A stretch of 12,424 bases of DNA, from positions 1 to 12,424 of the forward strand of contig NZ_LGDE01000025.1 in NCBI RefSeq assembly GCF_001279725.1. The letters are read 5' to 3'. This document shows, piece by piece, positions 6,758-12,424 of this stretch; positions within the stretch are counted from its first letter, which is position 1, and each line of letters starts with the position of its first letter. The DNA is from Streptomyces sp. WM4235. Lineage in GTDB: Bacteria > Actinomycetota > Actinomycetes > Streptomycetales > Streptomycetaceae. Under the pieces are notes generated by a model. It did no database searches, was not told the origin of the DNA, and saw nothing but the letters and a program-made list of their open reading frames with translations. The translations under genes and the position numbers were made by a program.

Positions 6758-6787
6758 TGCCGGGCGCGCGCTGTGGCAGGGGCCGCG

Positions 6788-7045
6788 TCAGTTGTCGGGA
6801 GGGTGGGGAAGACGACGGAGTTCGAGCAGGGCCACCGCGATCTTCACGCCGGTGGAGATCGTCAGGGCCTGCAGAAACGGCATGCCCATGAGCCACAGGG
6901 CCACCGTCATGGCGGTGAGGACCAGAAAGGCCGGCAGGAGGTTGGTCTGCCTGATCACGGCGCGCAGGTGTCCGGTCCTGCTCCGATGCTGATCCACCGT
7001 TCCGGTCGGGCGTGCGGTGACGCCTTCCTCCTCGGCTTGCGGCAT
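6788..7045 (-). CDS. Small two-helix membrane protein, unknown function
   Basis: An 85-residue protein with a polar N-terminal 30 residues (charged, Arg/Glu/Gln), then two hydrophobic helices joined by a tight turn: about 35-54 (LLPAFLVLTAMTVALWLMGM) and 56-75. It ends in the short polar tail RRLPHPPDN. Both ends of the helical pair are therefore on the same side, probably the cytosol. I do not recognise a family. The ATG at 7043-7045 has GAAGGG 9 bases upstream, a good ribosome site. A longer frame to 7618 is open but its added part is low-complexity Arg/Gly/Ala sequence that overlaps the divergent hydrolase gene, so it is rejected. The hydrophobic pattern and ribosome site argue for a real gene. 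Its neighbours do not indicate a role. Confidence 0.65.
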   Translation of the reverse strand: MPQAEEEGVTARPTGTVDQHRSRTGHLRAVIRQTNLLPAFLVLTAMTVALWLMGMPFLQALTISTGVKIAVALLELRRLPHPPDN

Positions 7046-7173
7046 CGGCTGCTGCCCTTCACTCGGGTTCGTCCCCGCCAACGAGTGTCGGGCGCGACTC
7101 GGCGGACTGCCACCGCTGCCACTCGCCCCGCCGCCATCCGAGTACAGGTTCACCACACCGGCGCCGACACCCG

Positions 7174-7207
7174 CCCGGCCGTCGCCTGCGCCCGGCCGAC
7201 GGCCGGG
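7174..7207. repeat. 11-bp perfect inverted repeat in divergent region
   Basis: CCCGGCCGTCG (7174-7184) and CGACGGCCGGG (7197-7207) are perfect reverse complements around 12 bases. The loop side also repeats CGCCCGGCCG, giving a near-direct repeat as well. It lies midway between divergent starts and could be an operator or a hairpin. Confidence 0.4.
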
Positions 7208-7363
7208 AACAAGACCGATGCCCACCTCTGGCGGGAGTCCGCCCCGCCCGCTGCGGCAGCCGGGACGACAGTGATCGCGGAGGCCGGCGGCCGGCGGCCC
7301 GGCGCGCGCCCTGACCGGCTCGGCCCTAGCCTTGGGATTGCCGTTCCGGCTCCCCCGGACGAC

Positions 7364-7369
7364 AGGAGG
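7364..7369 (+). promoter_or_regulatory. Ribosome binding site fixing the hydrolase start
   Basis: A consensus AGGAGG lies 7 bases before GTG 7377. This decides for the GTG over the upstream in-frame ATG at 7332, which has no comparable site and would put extra residues before the signal peptide. Confidence 0.8.
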
Positions 7370-7376
7370 CTGTGCG

Positions 7377-8585
7377 GTGAACCCAACCTTCATACGGCTC
7401 CGCCGGGCCTGCGTGGCCGGCGCAGCCGCCACCCTCCTCATCGCCCCGTTGGGCGCGACCACCACCGCCCGGGGGGCGGCCACCCCCTCACCGTCCGCGG
7501 ACGACGCCTTCGTCGCGCTGACCCCGGCCGTCAAGGCGAAACTGGACGCGGCCATCGCGAAGACCCTGCGCGAGACCAAGGTGCCGGGCGCGGTCGTGGG
7601 CCTGTGGGCCCCCGGCAAGGGCAGCTACGTGAAGACCTTCGGCGTGGCCGACAAGGCGACCGGCGCCCCGATGAAGGCCGACCTGAACTTCCGCATCGGC
7701 AGCGAGACGAAGACCTTCACGGTCACCGCCCTGCTCCAGCTAGTCGACCAGGGGAAGATCGGCCTGGACGACCCCATCGGCAAGTACATCGACGGTGTCC
7801 CGAACGGCGACAAGATCACGCTCCGCGAGCTGGCGGGGATGCGCAGCGGCCTCTTCAACTACAGCGAGGACCCGGGCTTCGACAAGGCGTTCCTGACGAA
7901 CCCCAACCGCCCCTTCACCCCCAAGGAGTTGCTCGCCTACTCCTTCAAGCATCCGGTGAACTTCGCGCCGAACGCCACGTTCGAGTACTCCAACACCAAC
8001 CTGATCCTGCTCGGTCAGGTCGTGGAGAAGATCACCGGTCGCCTGCTGCGCGAGGTCATCAACCAGGACGTGCTCGTGCCGGCCAACCTGGGCGGCACCC
8101 TCTTCCCGACCGGCAACCAGTTCCCCGACCCACACCCGCAGGGCTACACGAACCAGAGCCTCTCCGGGAAGGTCGTGAACTCCACCGACTGGGACCCGTC
8201 CTGGGCCTGGGCCGCCGGGGCGATGATCTCCAACCTCCACGACCTGCGCAGTTGGGCGAAGACCGTTGCCACGGGCACCCTGCTGAAGCCCGCGACCCAG
8301 GCCGAACGCCTCAAGACCCAGCCCATCGGTATCATCCCGGGGGCCTCCTACGGCCTCGGCATCTTCGACGTCCAGGGCTGGATCGGCCACAACGGTTCGA
8401 TCCCCGGGTACGAGACGCTGACCGTCTACCTCCCCGAGGCCGACGCCACGATGGTCATCGAGCTGAACACCGACGTCACGGTCGGCGGCCAGGAACCGAG
8501 CACCCTCTTCGGCGAGGCGGTCACCTCCATCGTGGCCCCGGACCACGTCTACCCGGGCCACAAACCGACCGACCCCAAGGGCTGA
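7377..8585 (+). CDS. Secreted serine hydrolase, class C beta-lactamase/D,D-carboxypeptidase family
   Basis: A 402-residue exported protein of the beta-lactamase (PF00144-like) fold. A signal peptide covers about 1-34 (RLRRACVAG, hydrophobic core, then a small-residue cleavage region near ARGAA). The three active-site motifs are present and properly spaced: S109-E-T-K112 (nucleophile and general base), Y204-S-N206, and H338-N-G340 in place of the K/HTG triad. The HxG form is typical of D,D-carboxypeptidase/esterase-like members more than of true class C beta-lactamases, so cell wall peptide trimming or ester hydrolysis is likelier than antibiotic resistance. The chain ends with a short Pro/Lys-rich tail and no membrane anchor or lipobox, so the product should be released. 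It is a single gene, divergent from the 85-aa membrane gene and convergent with the tautomerase. Confidence 0.92.
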   Translation: MNPTFIRLRRACVAGAAATLLIAPLGATTTARGAATPSPSADDAFVALTPAVKAKLDAAIAKTLRETKVPGAVVGLWAPGKGSYVKTFGVADKATGAPMKADLNFRIGSETKTFTVTALLQLVDQGKIGLDDPIGKYIDGVPNGDKITLRELAGMRSGLFNYSEDPGFDKAFLTNPNRPFTPKELLAYSFKHPVNFAPNATFEYSNTNLILLGQVVEKITGRLLREVINQDVLVPANLGGTLFPTGNQFPDPHPQGYTNQSLSGKVVNSTDWDPSWAWAAGAMISNLHDLRSWAKTVATGTLLKPATQAERLKTQPIGIIPGASYGLGIFDVQGWIGHNGSIPGYETLTVYLPEADATMVIELNTDVTVGGQEPSTLFGEAVTSIVAPDHVYPGHKPTDPKG

Positions 8586-8592
8586 GGCCCAA

Positions 8593-8644
8593 CCGGGCAC
8601 GGGCGACCGCCGGAGACCTCAGTCGCTCCAGCCCACCGGCCCGG
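8593..8644. terminator. Branched hairpin region between hydrolase and tautomerase
   Basis: CCGGGC (8593-8598) can pair with GCCCGG (8639-8644). Inside, GCGAC (8603-8607) can pair with GTCGC (8622-8626). The structure occupies the 74-bp convergent gap. The long loop makes the assignment tentative. Confidence 0.25.
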
Positions 8645-8659
8645 AGATGTCCCAAGCCG

Positions 8660-8875
8660 CTACTCCTGCGGCGTCTGCCGGATCTTGGCAAGCGTCAGGA
8701 CACCGCCGCCGACGCCCCATCCGGCATCGGCGACCTCTTCGACCAGTACGAGGGTGGTGGCCCGGGCGCGGTCGCCGAAGATCTCGGCGTACAAGTCGGT
8801 GGTGCGCGTGACGATCTGCTCCTTCTGCTCGGCGGTGAGGGTGCCTGCGGGGACCTTGAAGTTCGCGAACGGCAT
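8660..8875 (-). CDS. 4-oxalocrotonate tautomerase family protein
   Basis: A 71-residue small enzyme subunit. The second residue is Pro (MPFANFKVP), which becomes the N-terminal catalytic Pro of tautomerases once Met is removed. The sequence then follows the family plan of beta strand, helix (EQKEQIVTRTTDLYAEIFG, about 16-34), a second strand (TTLVLVEEV, 40-48) and the WGVGGG turn (53-58) that corresponds to the WGIGG turn of the family. Members form hexamers or dimers and catalyse keto-enol conversion. The substrate here is unknown. The ATG is preceded by GAGAGAG about 5 bases upstream. It is divergent from the MmyB-like regulator across 166 bp, so it is the likeliest target of that regulator. 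Confidence 0.88.
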   Translation of the reverse strand: MPFANFKVPAGTLTAEQKEQIVTRTTDLYAEIFGDRARATTLVLVEEVADAGWGVGGGVLTLAKIRQTPQE

Positions 8876-8988
8876 GGTGCTCTCTCTTCGTACGGGGGAC
8901 GCCGGAGCTGCTCACAACGAGCAGGCGGTCGAACCCGATGGGGCAACCATCCGTCCGAGTCACCCGCTCCGGCCAGGGCTGAGCCCAC

Positions 8989-9009
8989 CCAGGGGTTGTC
9001 GGCCCCTGG
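8989..9009. promoter_or_regulatory. 21-bp palindromic site in the tautomerase/regulator control region
   Basis: CCAGGGG (8989-8995) and CCCCTGG (9003-9009) are perfect inverted repeats around TTGTCGG. A flanking GAGC/GCTC extends the symmetry with a bulge. It lies 32 bases before the regulator start and about 115 bases from the tautomerase start. This is the size and place expected of an operator for a dimeric helix-turn-helix protein. Confidence 0.5.
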
Positions 9010-9041
9010 CTCGAAACCCGCCGGAAGGCGACGATGAGCGG

Positions 9042-9911
9042 GTGAACCTTCCCGAGCTTGCGGCTTTCCTCAGGTCCCGGCGTGATCGGATCCGGCCGGC
9101 CGATGTCGGCCTGCCCGTCGGGCCCAGGCGCCGGGTGCCCGGCCTGCGACGGGAGGAGGTCGCGCAACTGGCGGGTCTGTCGGCCGACTACTACACCGAG
9201 TTGGAACGCGGACGTGGCGCCCAGCCTTCGTCCCAGACCCTGGCTGCCCTCGCCCGGGCGCTGCGGCTGGGCGGCGATCAGCGCGACCACCTGTTCCACC
9301 TCGCGGATCGGCCGCTGCCCGCGTCGACACACGGAGCGAGCCCGCGGCAGGCCCAGCCCGCCCTGCTCGGGCTCCTGGACCGGCTGATCGGCACGCCCGC
9401 CCAGGTCATCACCGACCTGCACGAGACCCTCGTCCAGAACGAGCCGGCCGCGGCGCTGCTCGGCCGGTCTCCGGAACCGCGCGGCCCCGCCACCGGCTTC
9501 GCCTACCGTTGGTTCACCGATCCGGCTGCCCGCGCCGTGTACCCGACCGAGGACCACTCGCACCACTCACGGGTCTTCGTCGCCGATCTGCAGGCAGTCG
9601 CCGCCCGCCGGGGCCGCGACACCGAGGTCGCCGCGATGACGGCCGCACTGCGGCGGCGCAGCGCGGAGTTCGCTGCCCTGTGGGACACCCACGACGTCGG
9701 CCTGCGACGCACCGATCACAAGCGCATCGTGCACCCGACGCTGGGCGTCATCGAGTTGGACTGCCACAGTCTGTTCAGCGAGGACGGCCGTCAGCGCCTC
9801 CTGTGGTTCACGGCCCCGCCCGGTACCGAGGGCGCCGCTCAGCTTGAGCTGCTCGGCGTCATCGGTACGCAGGACATGGCGCCGACCGAGGGCGGCGTCC
9901 ACGCGGGCTGA
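9042..9911 (+). CDS. MmyB-like XRE family transcriptional regulator
   Basis: A 289-residue DNA-binding protein with the layout of actinobacterial MmyB-like regulators. Residues 29-75 form the helix-turn-helix, with the hallmark PRRRVPGLRREEVAQLAGLS (29-48) and DYYTELERGRG (49-59). Residues about 105-275 form the C-terminal MmyB ligand-binding domain, with RWFTDPAARAVYP (156-168), DHKRIVHPTLGVIELD (225-240) and LLWFTAPPGT (253-262). In better studied members this domain can bind fatty-acid-like ligands. The GTG start at 9042-9044 gives the normal family length. GGAAGG at 9023-9028 is somewhat far upstream, so the exact start is less sure than the family. Frames extending left to 8685 run through the tautomerase gene and are rejected. 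It is divergent from the tautomerase and probably controls it and itself. Confidence 0.92.
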   Translation: MNLPELAAFLRSRRDRIRPADVGLPVGPRRRVPGLRREEVAQLAGLSADYYTELERGRGAQPSSQTLAALARALRLGGDQRDHLFHLADRPLPASTHGASPRQAQPALLGLLDRLIGTPAQVITDLHETLVQNEPAAALLGRSPEPRGPATGFAYRWFTDPAARAVYPTEDHSHHSRVFVADLQAVAARRGRDTEVAAMTAALRRRSAEFAALWDTHDVGLRRTDHKRIVHPTLGVIELDCHSLFSEDGRQRLLWFTAPPGTEGAAQLELLGVIGTQDMAPTEGGVHAG

Positions 9912-9940
9912 GAGCGGATGTCAGGCCCCCGCAACAGCCC

Positions 9941-9958
9941 CCGGCCCCTCACGGCCGG
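9941..9958 (+). terminator. Hairpin after the MmyB-like regulator
   Basis: CCGGCC (9941-9946) pairs with GGCCGG (9953-9958) around CCTCAC, 29 bases after the stop at 9911. It lies in the 211-bp gap convergent with the VOC gene and is a likely terminator. Confidence 0.45.
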
Positions 9959-10028
9959 CGCGTGTCGGGATCCACGCTGCCACCGCCGCGACCACGGCCG
10001 CGGCGACGAGCAGCACCACAGCGTGTCC

Positions 10029-10076
10029 GCTTCCTGCTGCTTCCTGCCTCCCGCACGACGCGGGTACTCGGCTCGT
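10029..10076. repeat. Short tandem repeat and small hairpins before the VOC gene end
   Basis: GCTTCCTGC occurs twice in tandem (10029-10047). It is followed by CCCGC/GCGGG (10050-10054 with 10060-10064) and an overlapping GGTAC/GTACC pair. The region is downstream of the minus-strand VOC gene and could end its transcript. Confidence 0.3.
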
Positions 10077-10122
10077 ACCGTGGCTGCCGACCGGATCCTG
10101 CGCGCCGCCCCCTGGGGCGGAG

Positions 10123-10905
10123 TCACTCCCGTGGGGCCAGAACGGTGAAGAGCGCGCCCTCCGGGTCGCGGAGGGTGACCCACCGGGCGGCGGTGGAGGC
10201 TTCCACGGGGGAGGCGGTACTTCCTCCCGCGGAGGTGGCGGCTTCCACGGCAGCCTCCAGGTCGGGCACCCGGAAGTGGATGTGCCATCGCGGCCGGACA
10301 TTCGGGTCGGGGTCCTCGCCCACGGCTCCGCCGCTGATCCGTGCGACAGTGTCGCTGCCGTGCCTCAGGACCACGCGGTCGTGTTCGTAGGCGGCCACCA
10401 CACAGGACCCGGGAGGTTCTCCGGCCCAATCCAGCACCTCCCCGTAGAAGATGGCGGACGCGAAGGCGTCGCGCGTACGGAGTTCCAGCCAGGCGGGGGC
10501 GGTGCCGCGACCCACTCTCCAGTTCTTGAGCACCCGGCCTTGCCAGAGTCCGAAGACCGCCCCGGAGGGGTCGGCGGCAAGGACGGCGCGGCCCGTGCCG
10601 AAGGACAGCGGGCCCACGGCGACGGTGGCGCCGCGCTCGCGAACGCGGGAGGCGCTCACGTCGGCGTCGTCGACGGCGAAGTACGGCGTCCAGGCCGCGG
10701 GCAGTGACAGATCCTCGGCGAGGGCCCCGAGACCGGCGACCGGAGCGCCGTCGCGGAACGCCAGCAGGAGCCGTTCCCCGAGCCGGGTGTCGCGGAACGT
10801 CCAACCCAGCACGGCGCTGTAGAACCGCCGCGCGGATTCGAGATCCCGGGTCATCAGGCTCACCCAGCAGGGCGCGCCGAGGACTTCATGGCTTGACGTG
10901 GACAC
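10123..10905 (-). CDS. Tandem-domain VOC family protein (glyoxalase/bleomycin-resistance fold)
   Basis: A 260-residue cytosolic protein made of two vicinal-oxygen-chelate domains, about 10-122 and 136-257. Each opens with a pattern of the type WVSLMTRDLESARRFYSAVLGW (14-35; in the second half WLELRTRDAFASAIFYGEVLDW) and closes with DPSGAVFGLWQ (112-122) or DPEGALFTVLAP (248-259). Two such domains in one chain form a complete VOC barrel. Members are metal-dependent isomerases, dioxygenases or ligand-binding resistance proteins. The substrate is not inferable here. GTG 10905 is chosen because homologous chains usually begin just before the SHEVLGAPCW stretch. In-frame ATGs at 10923 and 10935 are possible, the latter with GGAAAGG 11 bases upstream. 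Residues 216-240 contain a small repeated VEA-x-T segment encoded by a near-duplicate DNA tract. Confidence 0.9.
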   Translation of the reverse strand: MSTSSHEVLGAPCWVSLMTRDLESARRFYSAVLGWTFRDTRLGERLLLAFRDGAPVAGLGALAEDLSLPAAWTPYFAVDDADVSASRVRERGATVAVGPLSFGTGRAVLAADPSGAVFGLWQGRVLKNWRVGRGTAPAWLELRTRDAFASAIFYGEVLDWAGEPPGSCVVAAYEHDRVVLRHGSDTVARISGGAVGEDPDPNVRPRWHIHFRVPDLEAAVEAATSAGGSTASPVEASTAARWVTLRDPEGALFTVLAPRE

Positions 10906-10951
10906 AGCTCCCAGCCGCCTCATTCCGCCGCACATCGCTTATGGGACCTTT

Positions 10952-10972
10952 CCACCGTAGCCCGGCCGGTGG
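10952..10972. promoter_or_regulatory. Inverted repeat just upstream of the VOC gene
   Basis: CCACCG (10952-10957) and CGGTGG (10967-10972) are perfect inverted repeats around 9 bases. They end next to the GGAAAGG site that would serve ATG 10935. A protein or hairpin here could affect initiation of the VOC gene. The TACGGT inside it resembles a -10 hexamer on the minus strand, without a clear -35. Confidence 0.3.
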
Positions 10973-11207
10973 ATGAAATCGGTGAGGTGGACCGCTCCTC
11001 CGGCGAAACGGTCGGCTCCGTGGCCCAACCATCGGTCGTACCGGCATCGAGCACTCCTTCTGTCGACGTCAGGCCAGGGTCCTCGTCGTCACGGACGGAG
11101 GTGGTGCGGCGGCTGGTGACAGACCGGTTGTGGGCTCCTCCCTCGTGGGACGCCCGTGGTGCCGGTGCGTTCACGAGGTGGTGGACGTCCGAGAGGATTC
11201 TTCGCAC
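10973..11207. other. Gap between the VOC gene and the 92-aa gene
   Basis: Together with the flanking inverted repeats, this makes up the roughly 350 bp between the VOC gene start and the end of the 92-aa gene. Open frames on both strands are Ser/Thr/Arg-rich with no recognisable pattern or good ribosome site. I see no gene here. Confidence 0.45.
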
Positions 11208-11239
11208 GGTTCCGCCGCCGCCGCGGCTTCGACGGAACC
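11208..11239 (-). terminator. Hairpin downstream of the 92-aa gene
   Basis: GGTTCCG (11208-11214) pairs with CGGAACC (11233-11239), with two further inner pairs after one mismatch. It lies 21 bases beyond the minus-strand stop at 11260. Position and stem fit a terminator. Confidence 0.5.
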
Positions 11240-11259
11240 CCTCCAGCGCGGGAGACCGA

Positions 11260-11538
11260 TCAGGCACAGCTGTCGGCTTCCCTCCGCTGGTGTTGCAGAG
11301 CGTCGGCGCCCGCGGTGATGACCTCGGCGAGCCGGTTGGCGAAGGCCGCGTTGCATCCTCCGAGCCGGACGAAGCCGTGGCCTGCCACCGGGCCGTCGTT
11401 GCTGAGGGAGGGAAGGGTCATGTCCGCGAGCGCGAGCGCCGTTCGGAGGTTGGTGACGGCGTCTTCGCCGGCCTGGTAGGCGGCGTCCTGGCGCCGCTGG
11501 TACTGGAGTCGTTCGGCGCGGGTCATTTCGTACGCCAT
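11260..11538 (-). CDS. 92-aa conserved-looking small protein, unknown function
   Basis: A soluble protein I cannot name. It has a strongly helical charged N-terminus (MAYEMTRAERLQYQRRQDAA, 1-20, continuing to about 40), then a central block with TLPSLSNDG (41-49), GFVRLGGCNA (55-64) and a second helix (65-86). It ends in a polar tail with C91. C62 and C91 are the only cysteines. The ATG has GAGAGG 8 bases upstream, which favours it over an in-frame ATG at 11625. The LPSL...LGGC layout recalls small Streptomyces proteins that I believe occur beside XRE/DUF397-type regulator genes, but this is from memory and unverified. No such partner is adjacent. It appears to be transcribed alone and to end at the hairpin at 11208-11239. 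Confidence 0.75.
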   Translation of the reverse strand: MAYEMTRAERLQYQRRQDAAYQAGEDAVTNLRTALALADMTLPSLSNDGPVAGHGFVRLGGCNAAFANRLAEVITAGADALQHQRREADSCA

Positions 11539-12172
11539 GGCGCTGACCTCTCGTGGTAGGCGTGGGTGGTGACGCGCCGGAGCGCGTTGTGTCATCGGTT
11601 CGTCGGCGGGGCGAGGCACTCTCAACCGGCGGCCGGGTCCATGTCCAGGTCCGGTTCGCGACGGGACGGGACGAAGGAGCCGGTCCGTCGGGCTGAGTCT
11701 GTGGAAGGCCCGTGACTATCGGTTTCGATCTTCGTTTCAAGGGTGCAGGCGAGCACCCCTCCGACGTGTGGGAAGGACCGGGTTGGCCAGGAAGGTACCG
11801 GCTGTTGCCGCCTCTGCTCCCCCTGGTGGCCGCCCATGCGAGGCTCGCCCCTCTTGTGACGTCGCCCGAGAGTGCCGTTCACGCTGTGGCGCCCGCCCGG
11901 GTCCCCCGGATACGCGCTTGGCACCTTCGGTCGGCCAGACTTCACTGACGGTACGGATTCACGCCCAGCCCCCTTGCGGGAGTGCCCTTCCGCTCGGCGG
12001 AGGGGTGGTCCAGGAATCCGGTGCCTCCCACGCCGCAGCCACGACAGTGATCGCTGCCCCCGTCGCCTACACCGCCGCCTGTCGCGACGACCGGCGGGCG
12101 TGGACCGAGCCCACATGCATCGCGTGGACCGGTGCAAGCGGCATTGCCGCACGTCAACTGCCGTCATGCGCC
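11539..12172. other. Gene-poor stretch upstream of the 92-aa gene
   Basis: No convincing gene in about 630 bp. Open frames on both strands are Arg/Pro/Cys-rich and have no ribosome site or fold. A possible minus-strand promoter is TTGAAA (11735-11740) with GATAGT (11714-11719), but its 15-base spacing is short. The strongest structure is the hairpin at 11985-12005. The region could be control DNA plus decayed sequence. Confidence 0.45.
11985..12005. repeat. Hairpin in the gene-poor region
   Basis: CCCTTCCGC (11985-11993) pairs with GCGGAGGGG (11997-12005) with a single T-G position and a 3-base loop. It lies about 170 bases beyond the minus-strand stop at 12173, so it may be a terminator for the gene entering from the right edge. 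Confidence 0.35.
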
Positions 12173-12424
12173 TTACCCGAACCTTTGACCGTGACTGTGG
12201 GAAGGCAGGCGGACGGCTCTGTTGTCCGCCATGTGGTAGTCGGGCGTCACTCTGTCCGAGCTGCGGCCGGCGGTCGGGGTCGTCTGCTTGAGTTGCGCGG
12301 GCGCGGAGGCGGAGGGGTTTCGGTGCCGTGGGGCGGCCTGGCGGGGTGGTCGTGTGAGGGTGATCTGGCGGACCAGTTGTTGGAAGCAGGCCAGCGCGGC
12401 GACGGCGGGGAGGGCGGATGCCGC
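12173..12424 (-). CDS. C-terminal part of an unidentified gene entering from the right edge (partial)
   Basis: A minus-strand frame is open from the right edge to TAA at 12173-12175, giving 83 residues. The first part (ALPAVAALACFQQLVRQITL, from the second codon or so) looks like an ordered amphipathic helix with G/C-ending codons. The rest is Pro/Ser/Arg-rich and ends HSHGQRFG, where codon bias weakens. This suggests a real C-terminus, possibly with a frayed or extended end. No family can be named. The helix is faintly like transposase C-termini, but that is not enough to call it. Confidence 0.4.
   Translation of the reverse strand, partial: AASALPAVAALACFQQLVRQITLTRPPRQAAPRHRNPSASAPAQLKQTTPTAGRSSDRVTPDYHMADNRAVRLPSHSHGQRFG

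Larger units (their letters stand above)
6448..6787. other. Gap between copCD and the 85-aa membrane gene
   Basis: No convincing gene is seen. The 340 bp contain three inverted repeats, listed separately, and the AAGGC-TT-GCCTT palindrome at 6652-6663, which lies in the left arm and loop of the middle one. Both flanking genes run on the minus strand, so the gap holds the end signals of the 85-aa gene and the control region of copCD. Confidence 0.5.
7046..7376. other. Divergent control region between the 85-aa gene and the serine hydrolase
   Basis: The 331 bp between the two divergent starts contain no convincing gene. They hold the 11-bp inverted repeat at 7174-7207 and, at the right end, the ribosome site of the hydrolase. 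No clear -35/-10 pair was found by eye. Confidence 0.45.

Noticed and set aside
6773..9037. Very long plus-strand open frame (754 codons) across the hydrolase and tautomerase genes
   Set aside because: It runs in a different frame from the hydrolase, whose SETK, YSN and HNG motifs and AGGAGG site are clear. The long frame encodes Arg/Pro/Gly-rich sequence typical of GC-rich shadows.
8685..9041. N-terminal extension of the MmyB-like regulator
   Set aside because: It would overlap the tautomerase gene and contains no regulator motif. GTG 9042 gives the usual family length.
9921..10020. Possible tiny minus-strand membrane peptide (about 32 residues, VVLLVAAAVVAAVAAW core)
   Set aside because: A single hydrophobic run of Val/Ala is easily produced by GC-rich DNA. 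The start is unclear and the stretch overlaps the hairpin after the regulator.
11860..12060. tRNA or attachment-site-like sequence in the gene-poor region
   Set aside because: No T-arm consensus, anticodon arm or paired acceptor ends could be fitted on either strand.
11872..12291. Plus-strand Cys/Arg-rich open frame suggesting a zinc-ribbon protein
   Set aside because: The cysteines are not in paired CxxC order across a plausible domain, there is no ribosome site, and Arg/Pro/Cys richness is typical of shadow frames here.

Overview
The window is high-GC DNA with strong G/C bias at third codon positions, GTG starts, dense GC-rich hairpins and small actinobacterial protein families. This points to a Streptomyces or close relative, with a chromosomal, mostly single-gene layout. 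No RNA gene, CRISPR array, intact insertion sequence or prophage gene was found. All assignments rest on reading the sequence; no search was run.

Left part (1-2279). A Pro/Thr/Ser-rich tail of an upstream gene ends at 86. It is followed by a PIG-V-like polytopic mannosyltransferase (206-1417, +) that converges with a short-chain dehydrogenase (1491-2279, -) over two small hairpins. An apparently gene-free gap of about 570 bp follows.

Copper part (2848-6447). A histidine-rich four-helix membrane protein of unknown function is followed 33 bp later by a YcnI/DUF1775 protein. They converge on a CopC-CopD fusion with a third C-terminal domain. Both secreted proteins are predicted to expose a histidine as the first residue after signal peptide cleavage, the usual way these families bind copper at the outer face of the membrane. 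The convergent gap holds four hairpins, two of which compete for one arm. The region upstream of copCD carries two more long inverted repeats. No copper ATPase, CopZ or CsoR is visible here.

Middle part (6788-9911). A small two-helix membrane protein (85 aa) is divergent from a secreted serine hydrolase of the class C beta-lactamase/D,D-peptidase family, with an 11-bp perfect inverted repeat between them. The hydrolase converges on a 4-oxalocrotonate-type tautomerase. The tautomerase is divergent from an MmyB-like XRE regulator, with a 21-bp palindromic site in the shared control region, so the pair looks like a regulator and its target.

Right part (9912-12424). A tandem-domain VOC (glyoxalase fold) protein and a 92-aa unrecognised protein lie on the minus strand. 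About 630 bp without a convincing gene follows. A minus-strand reading frame enters from the right edge and stops at 12173; it is probably the C-terminus of an unidentified gene.
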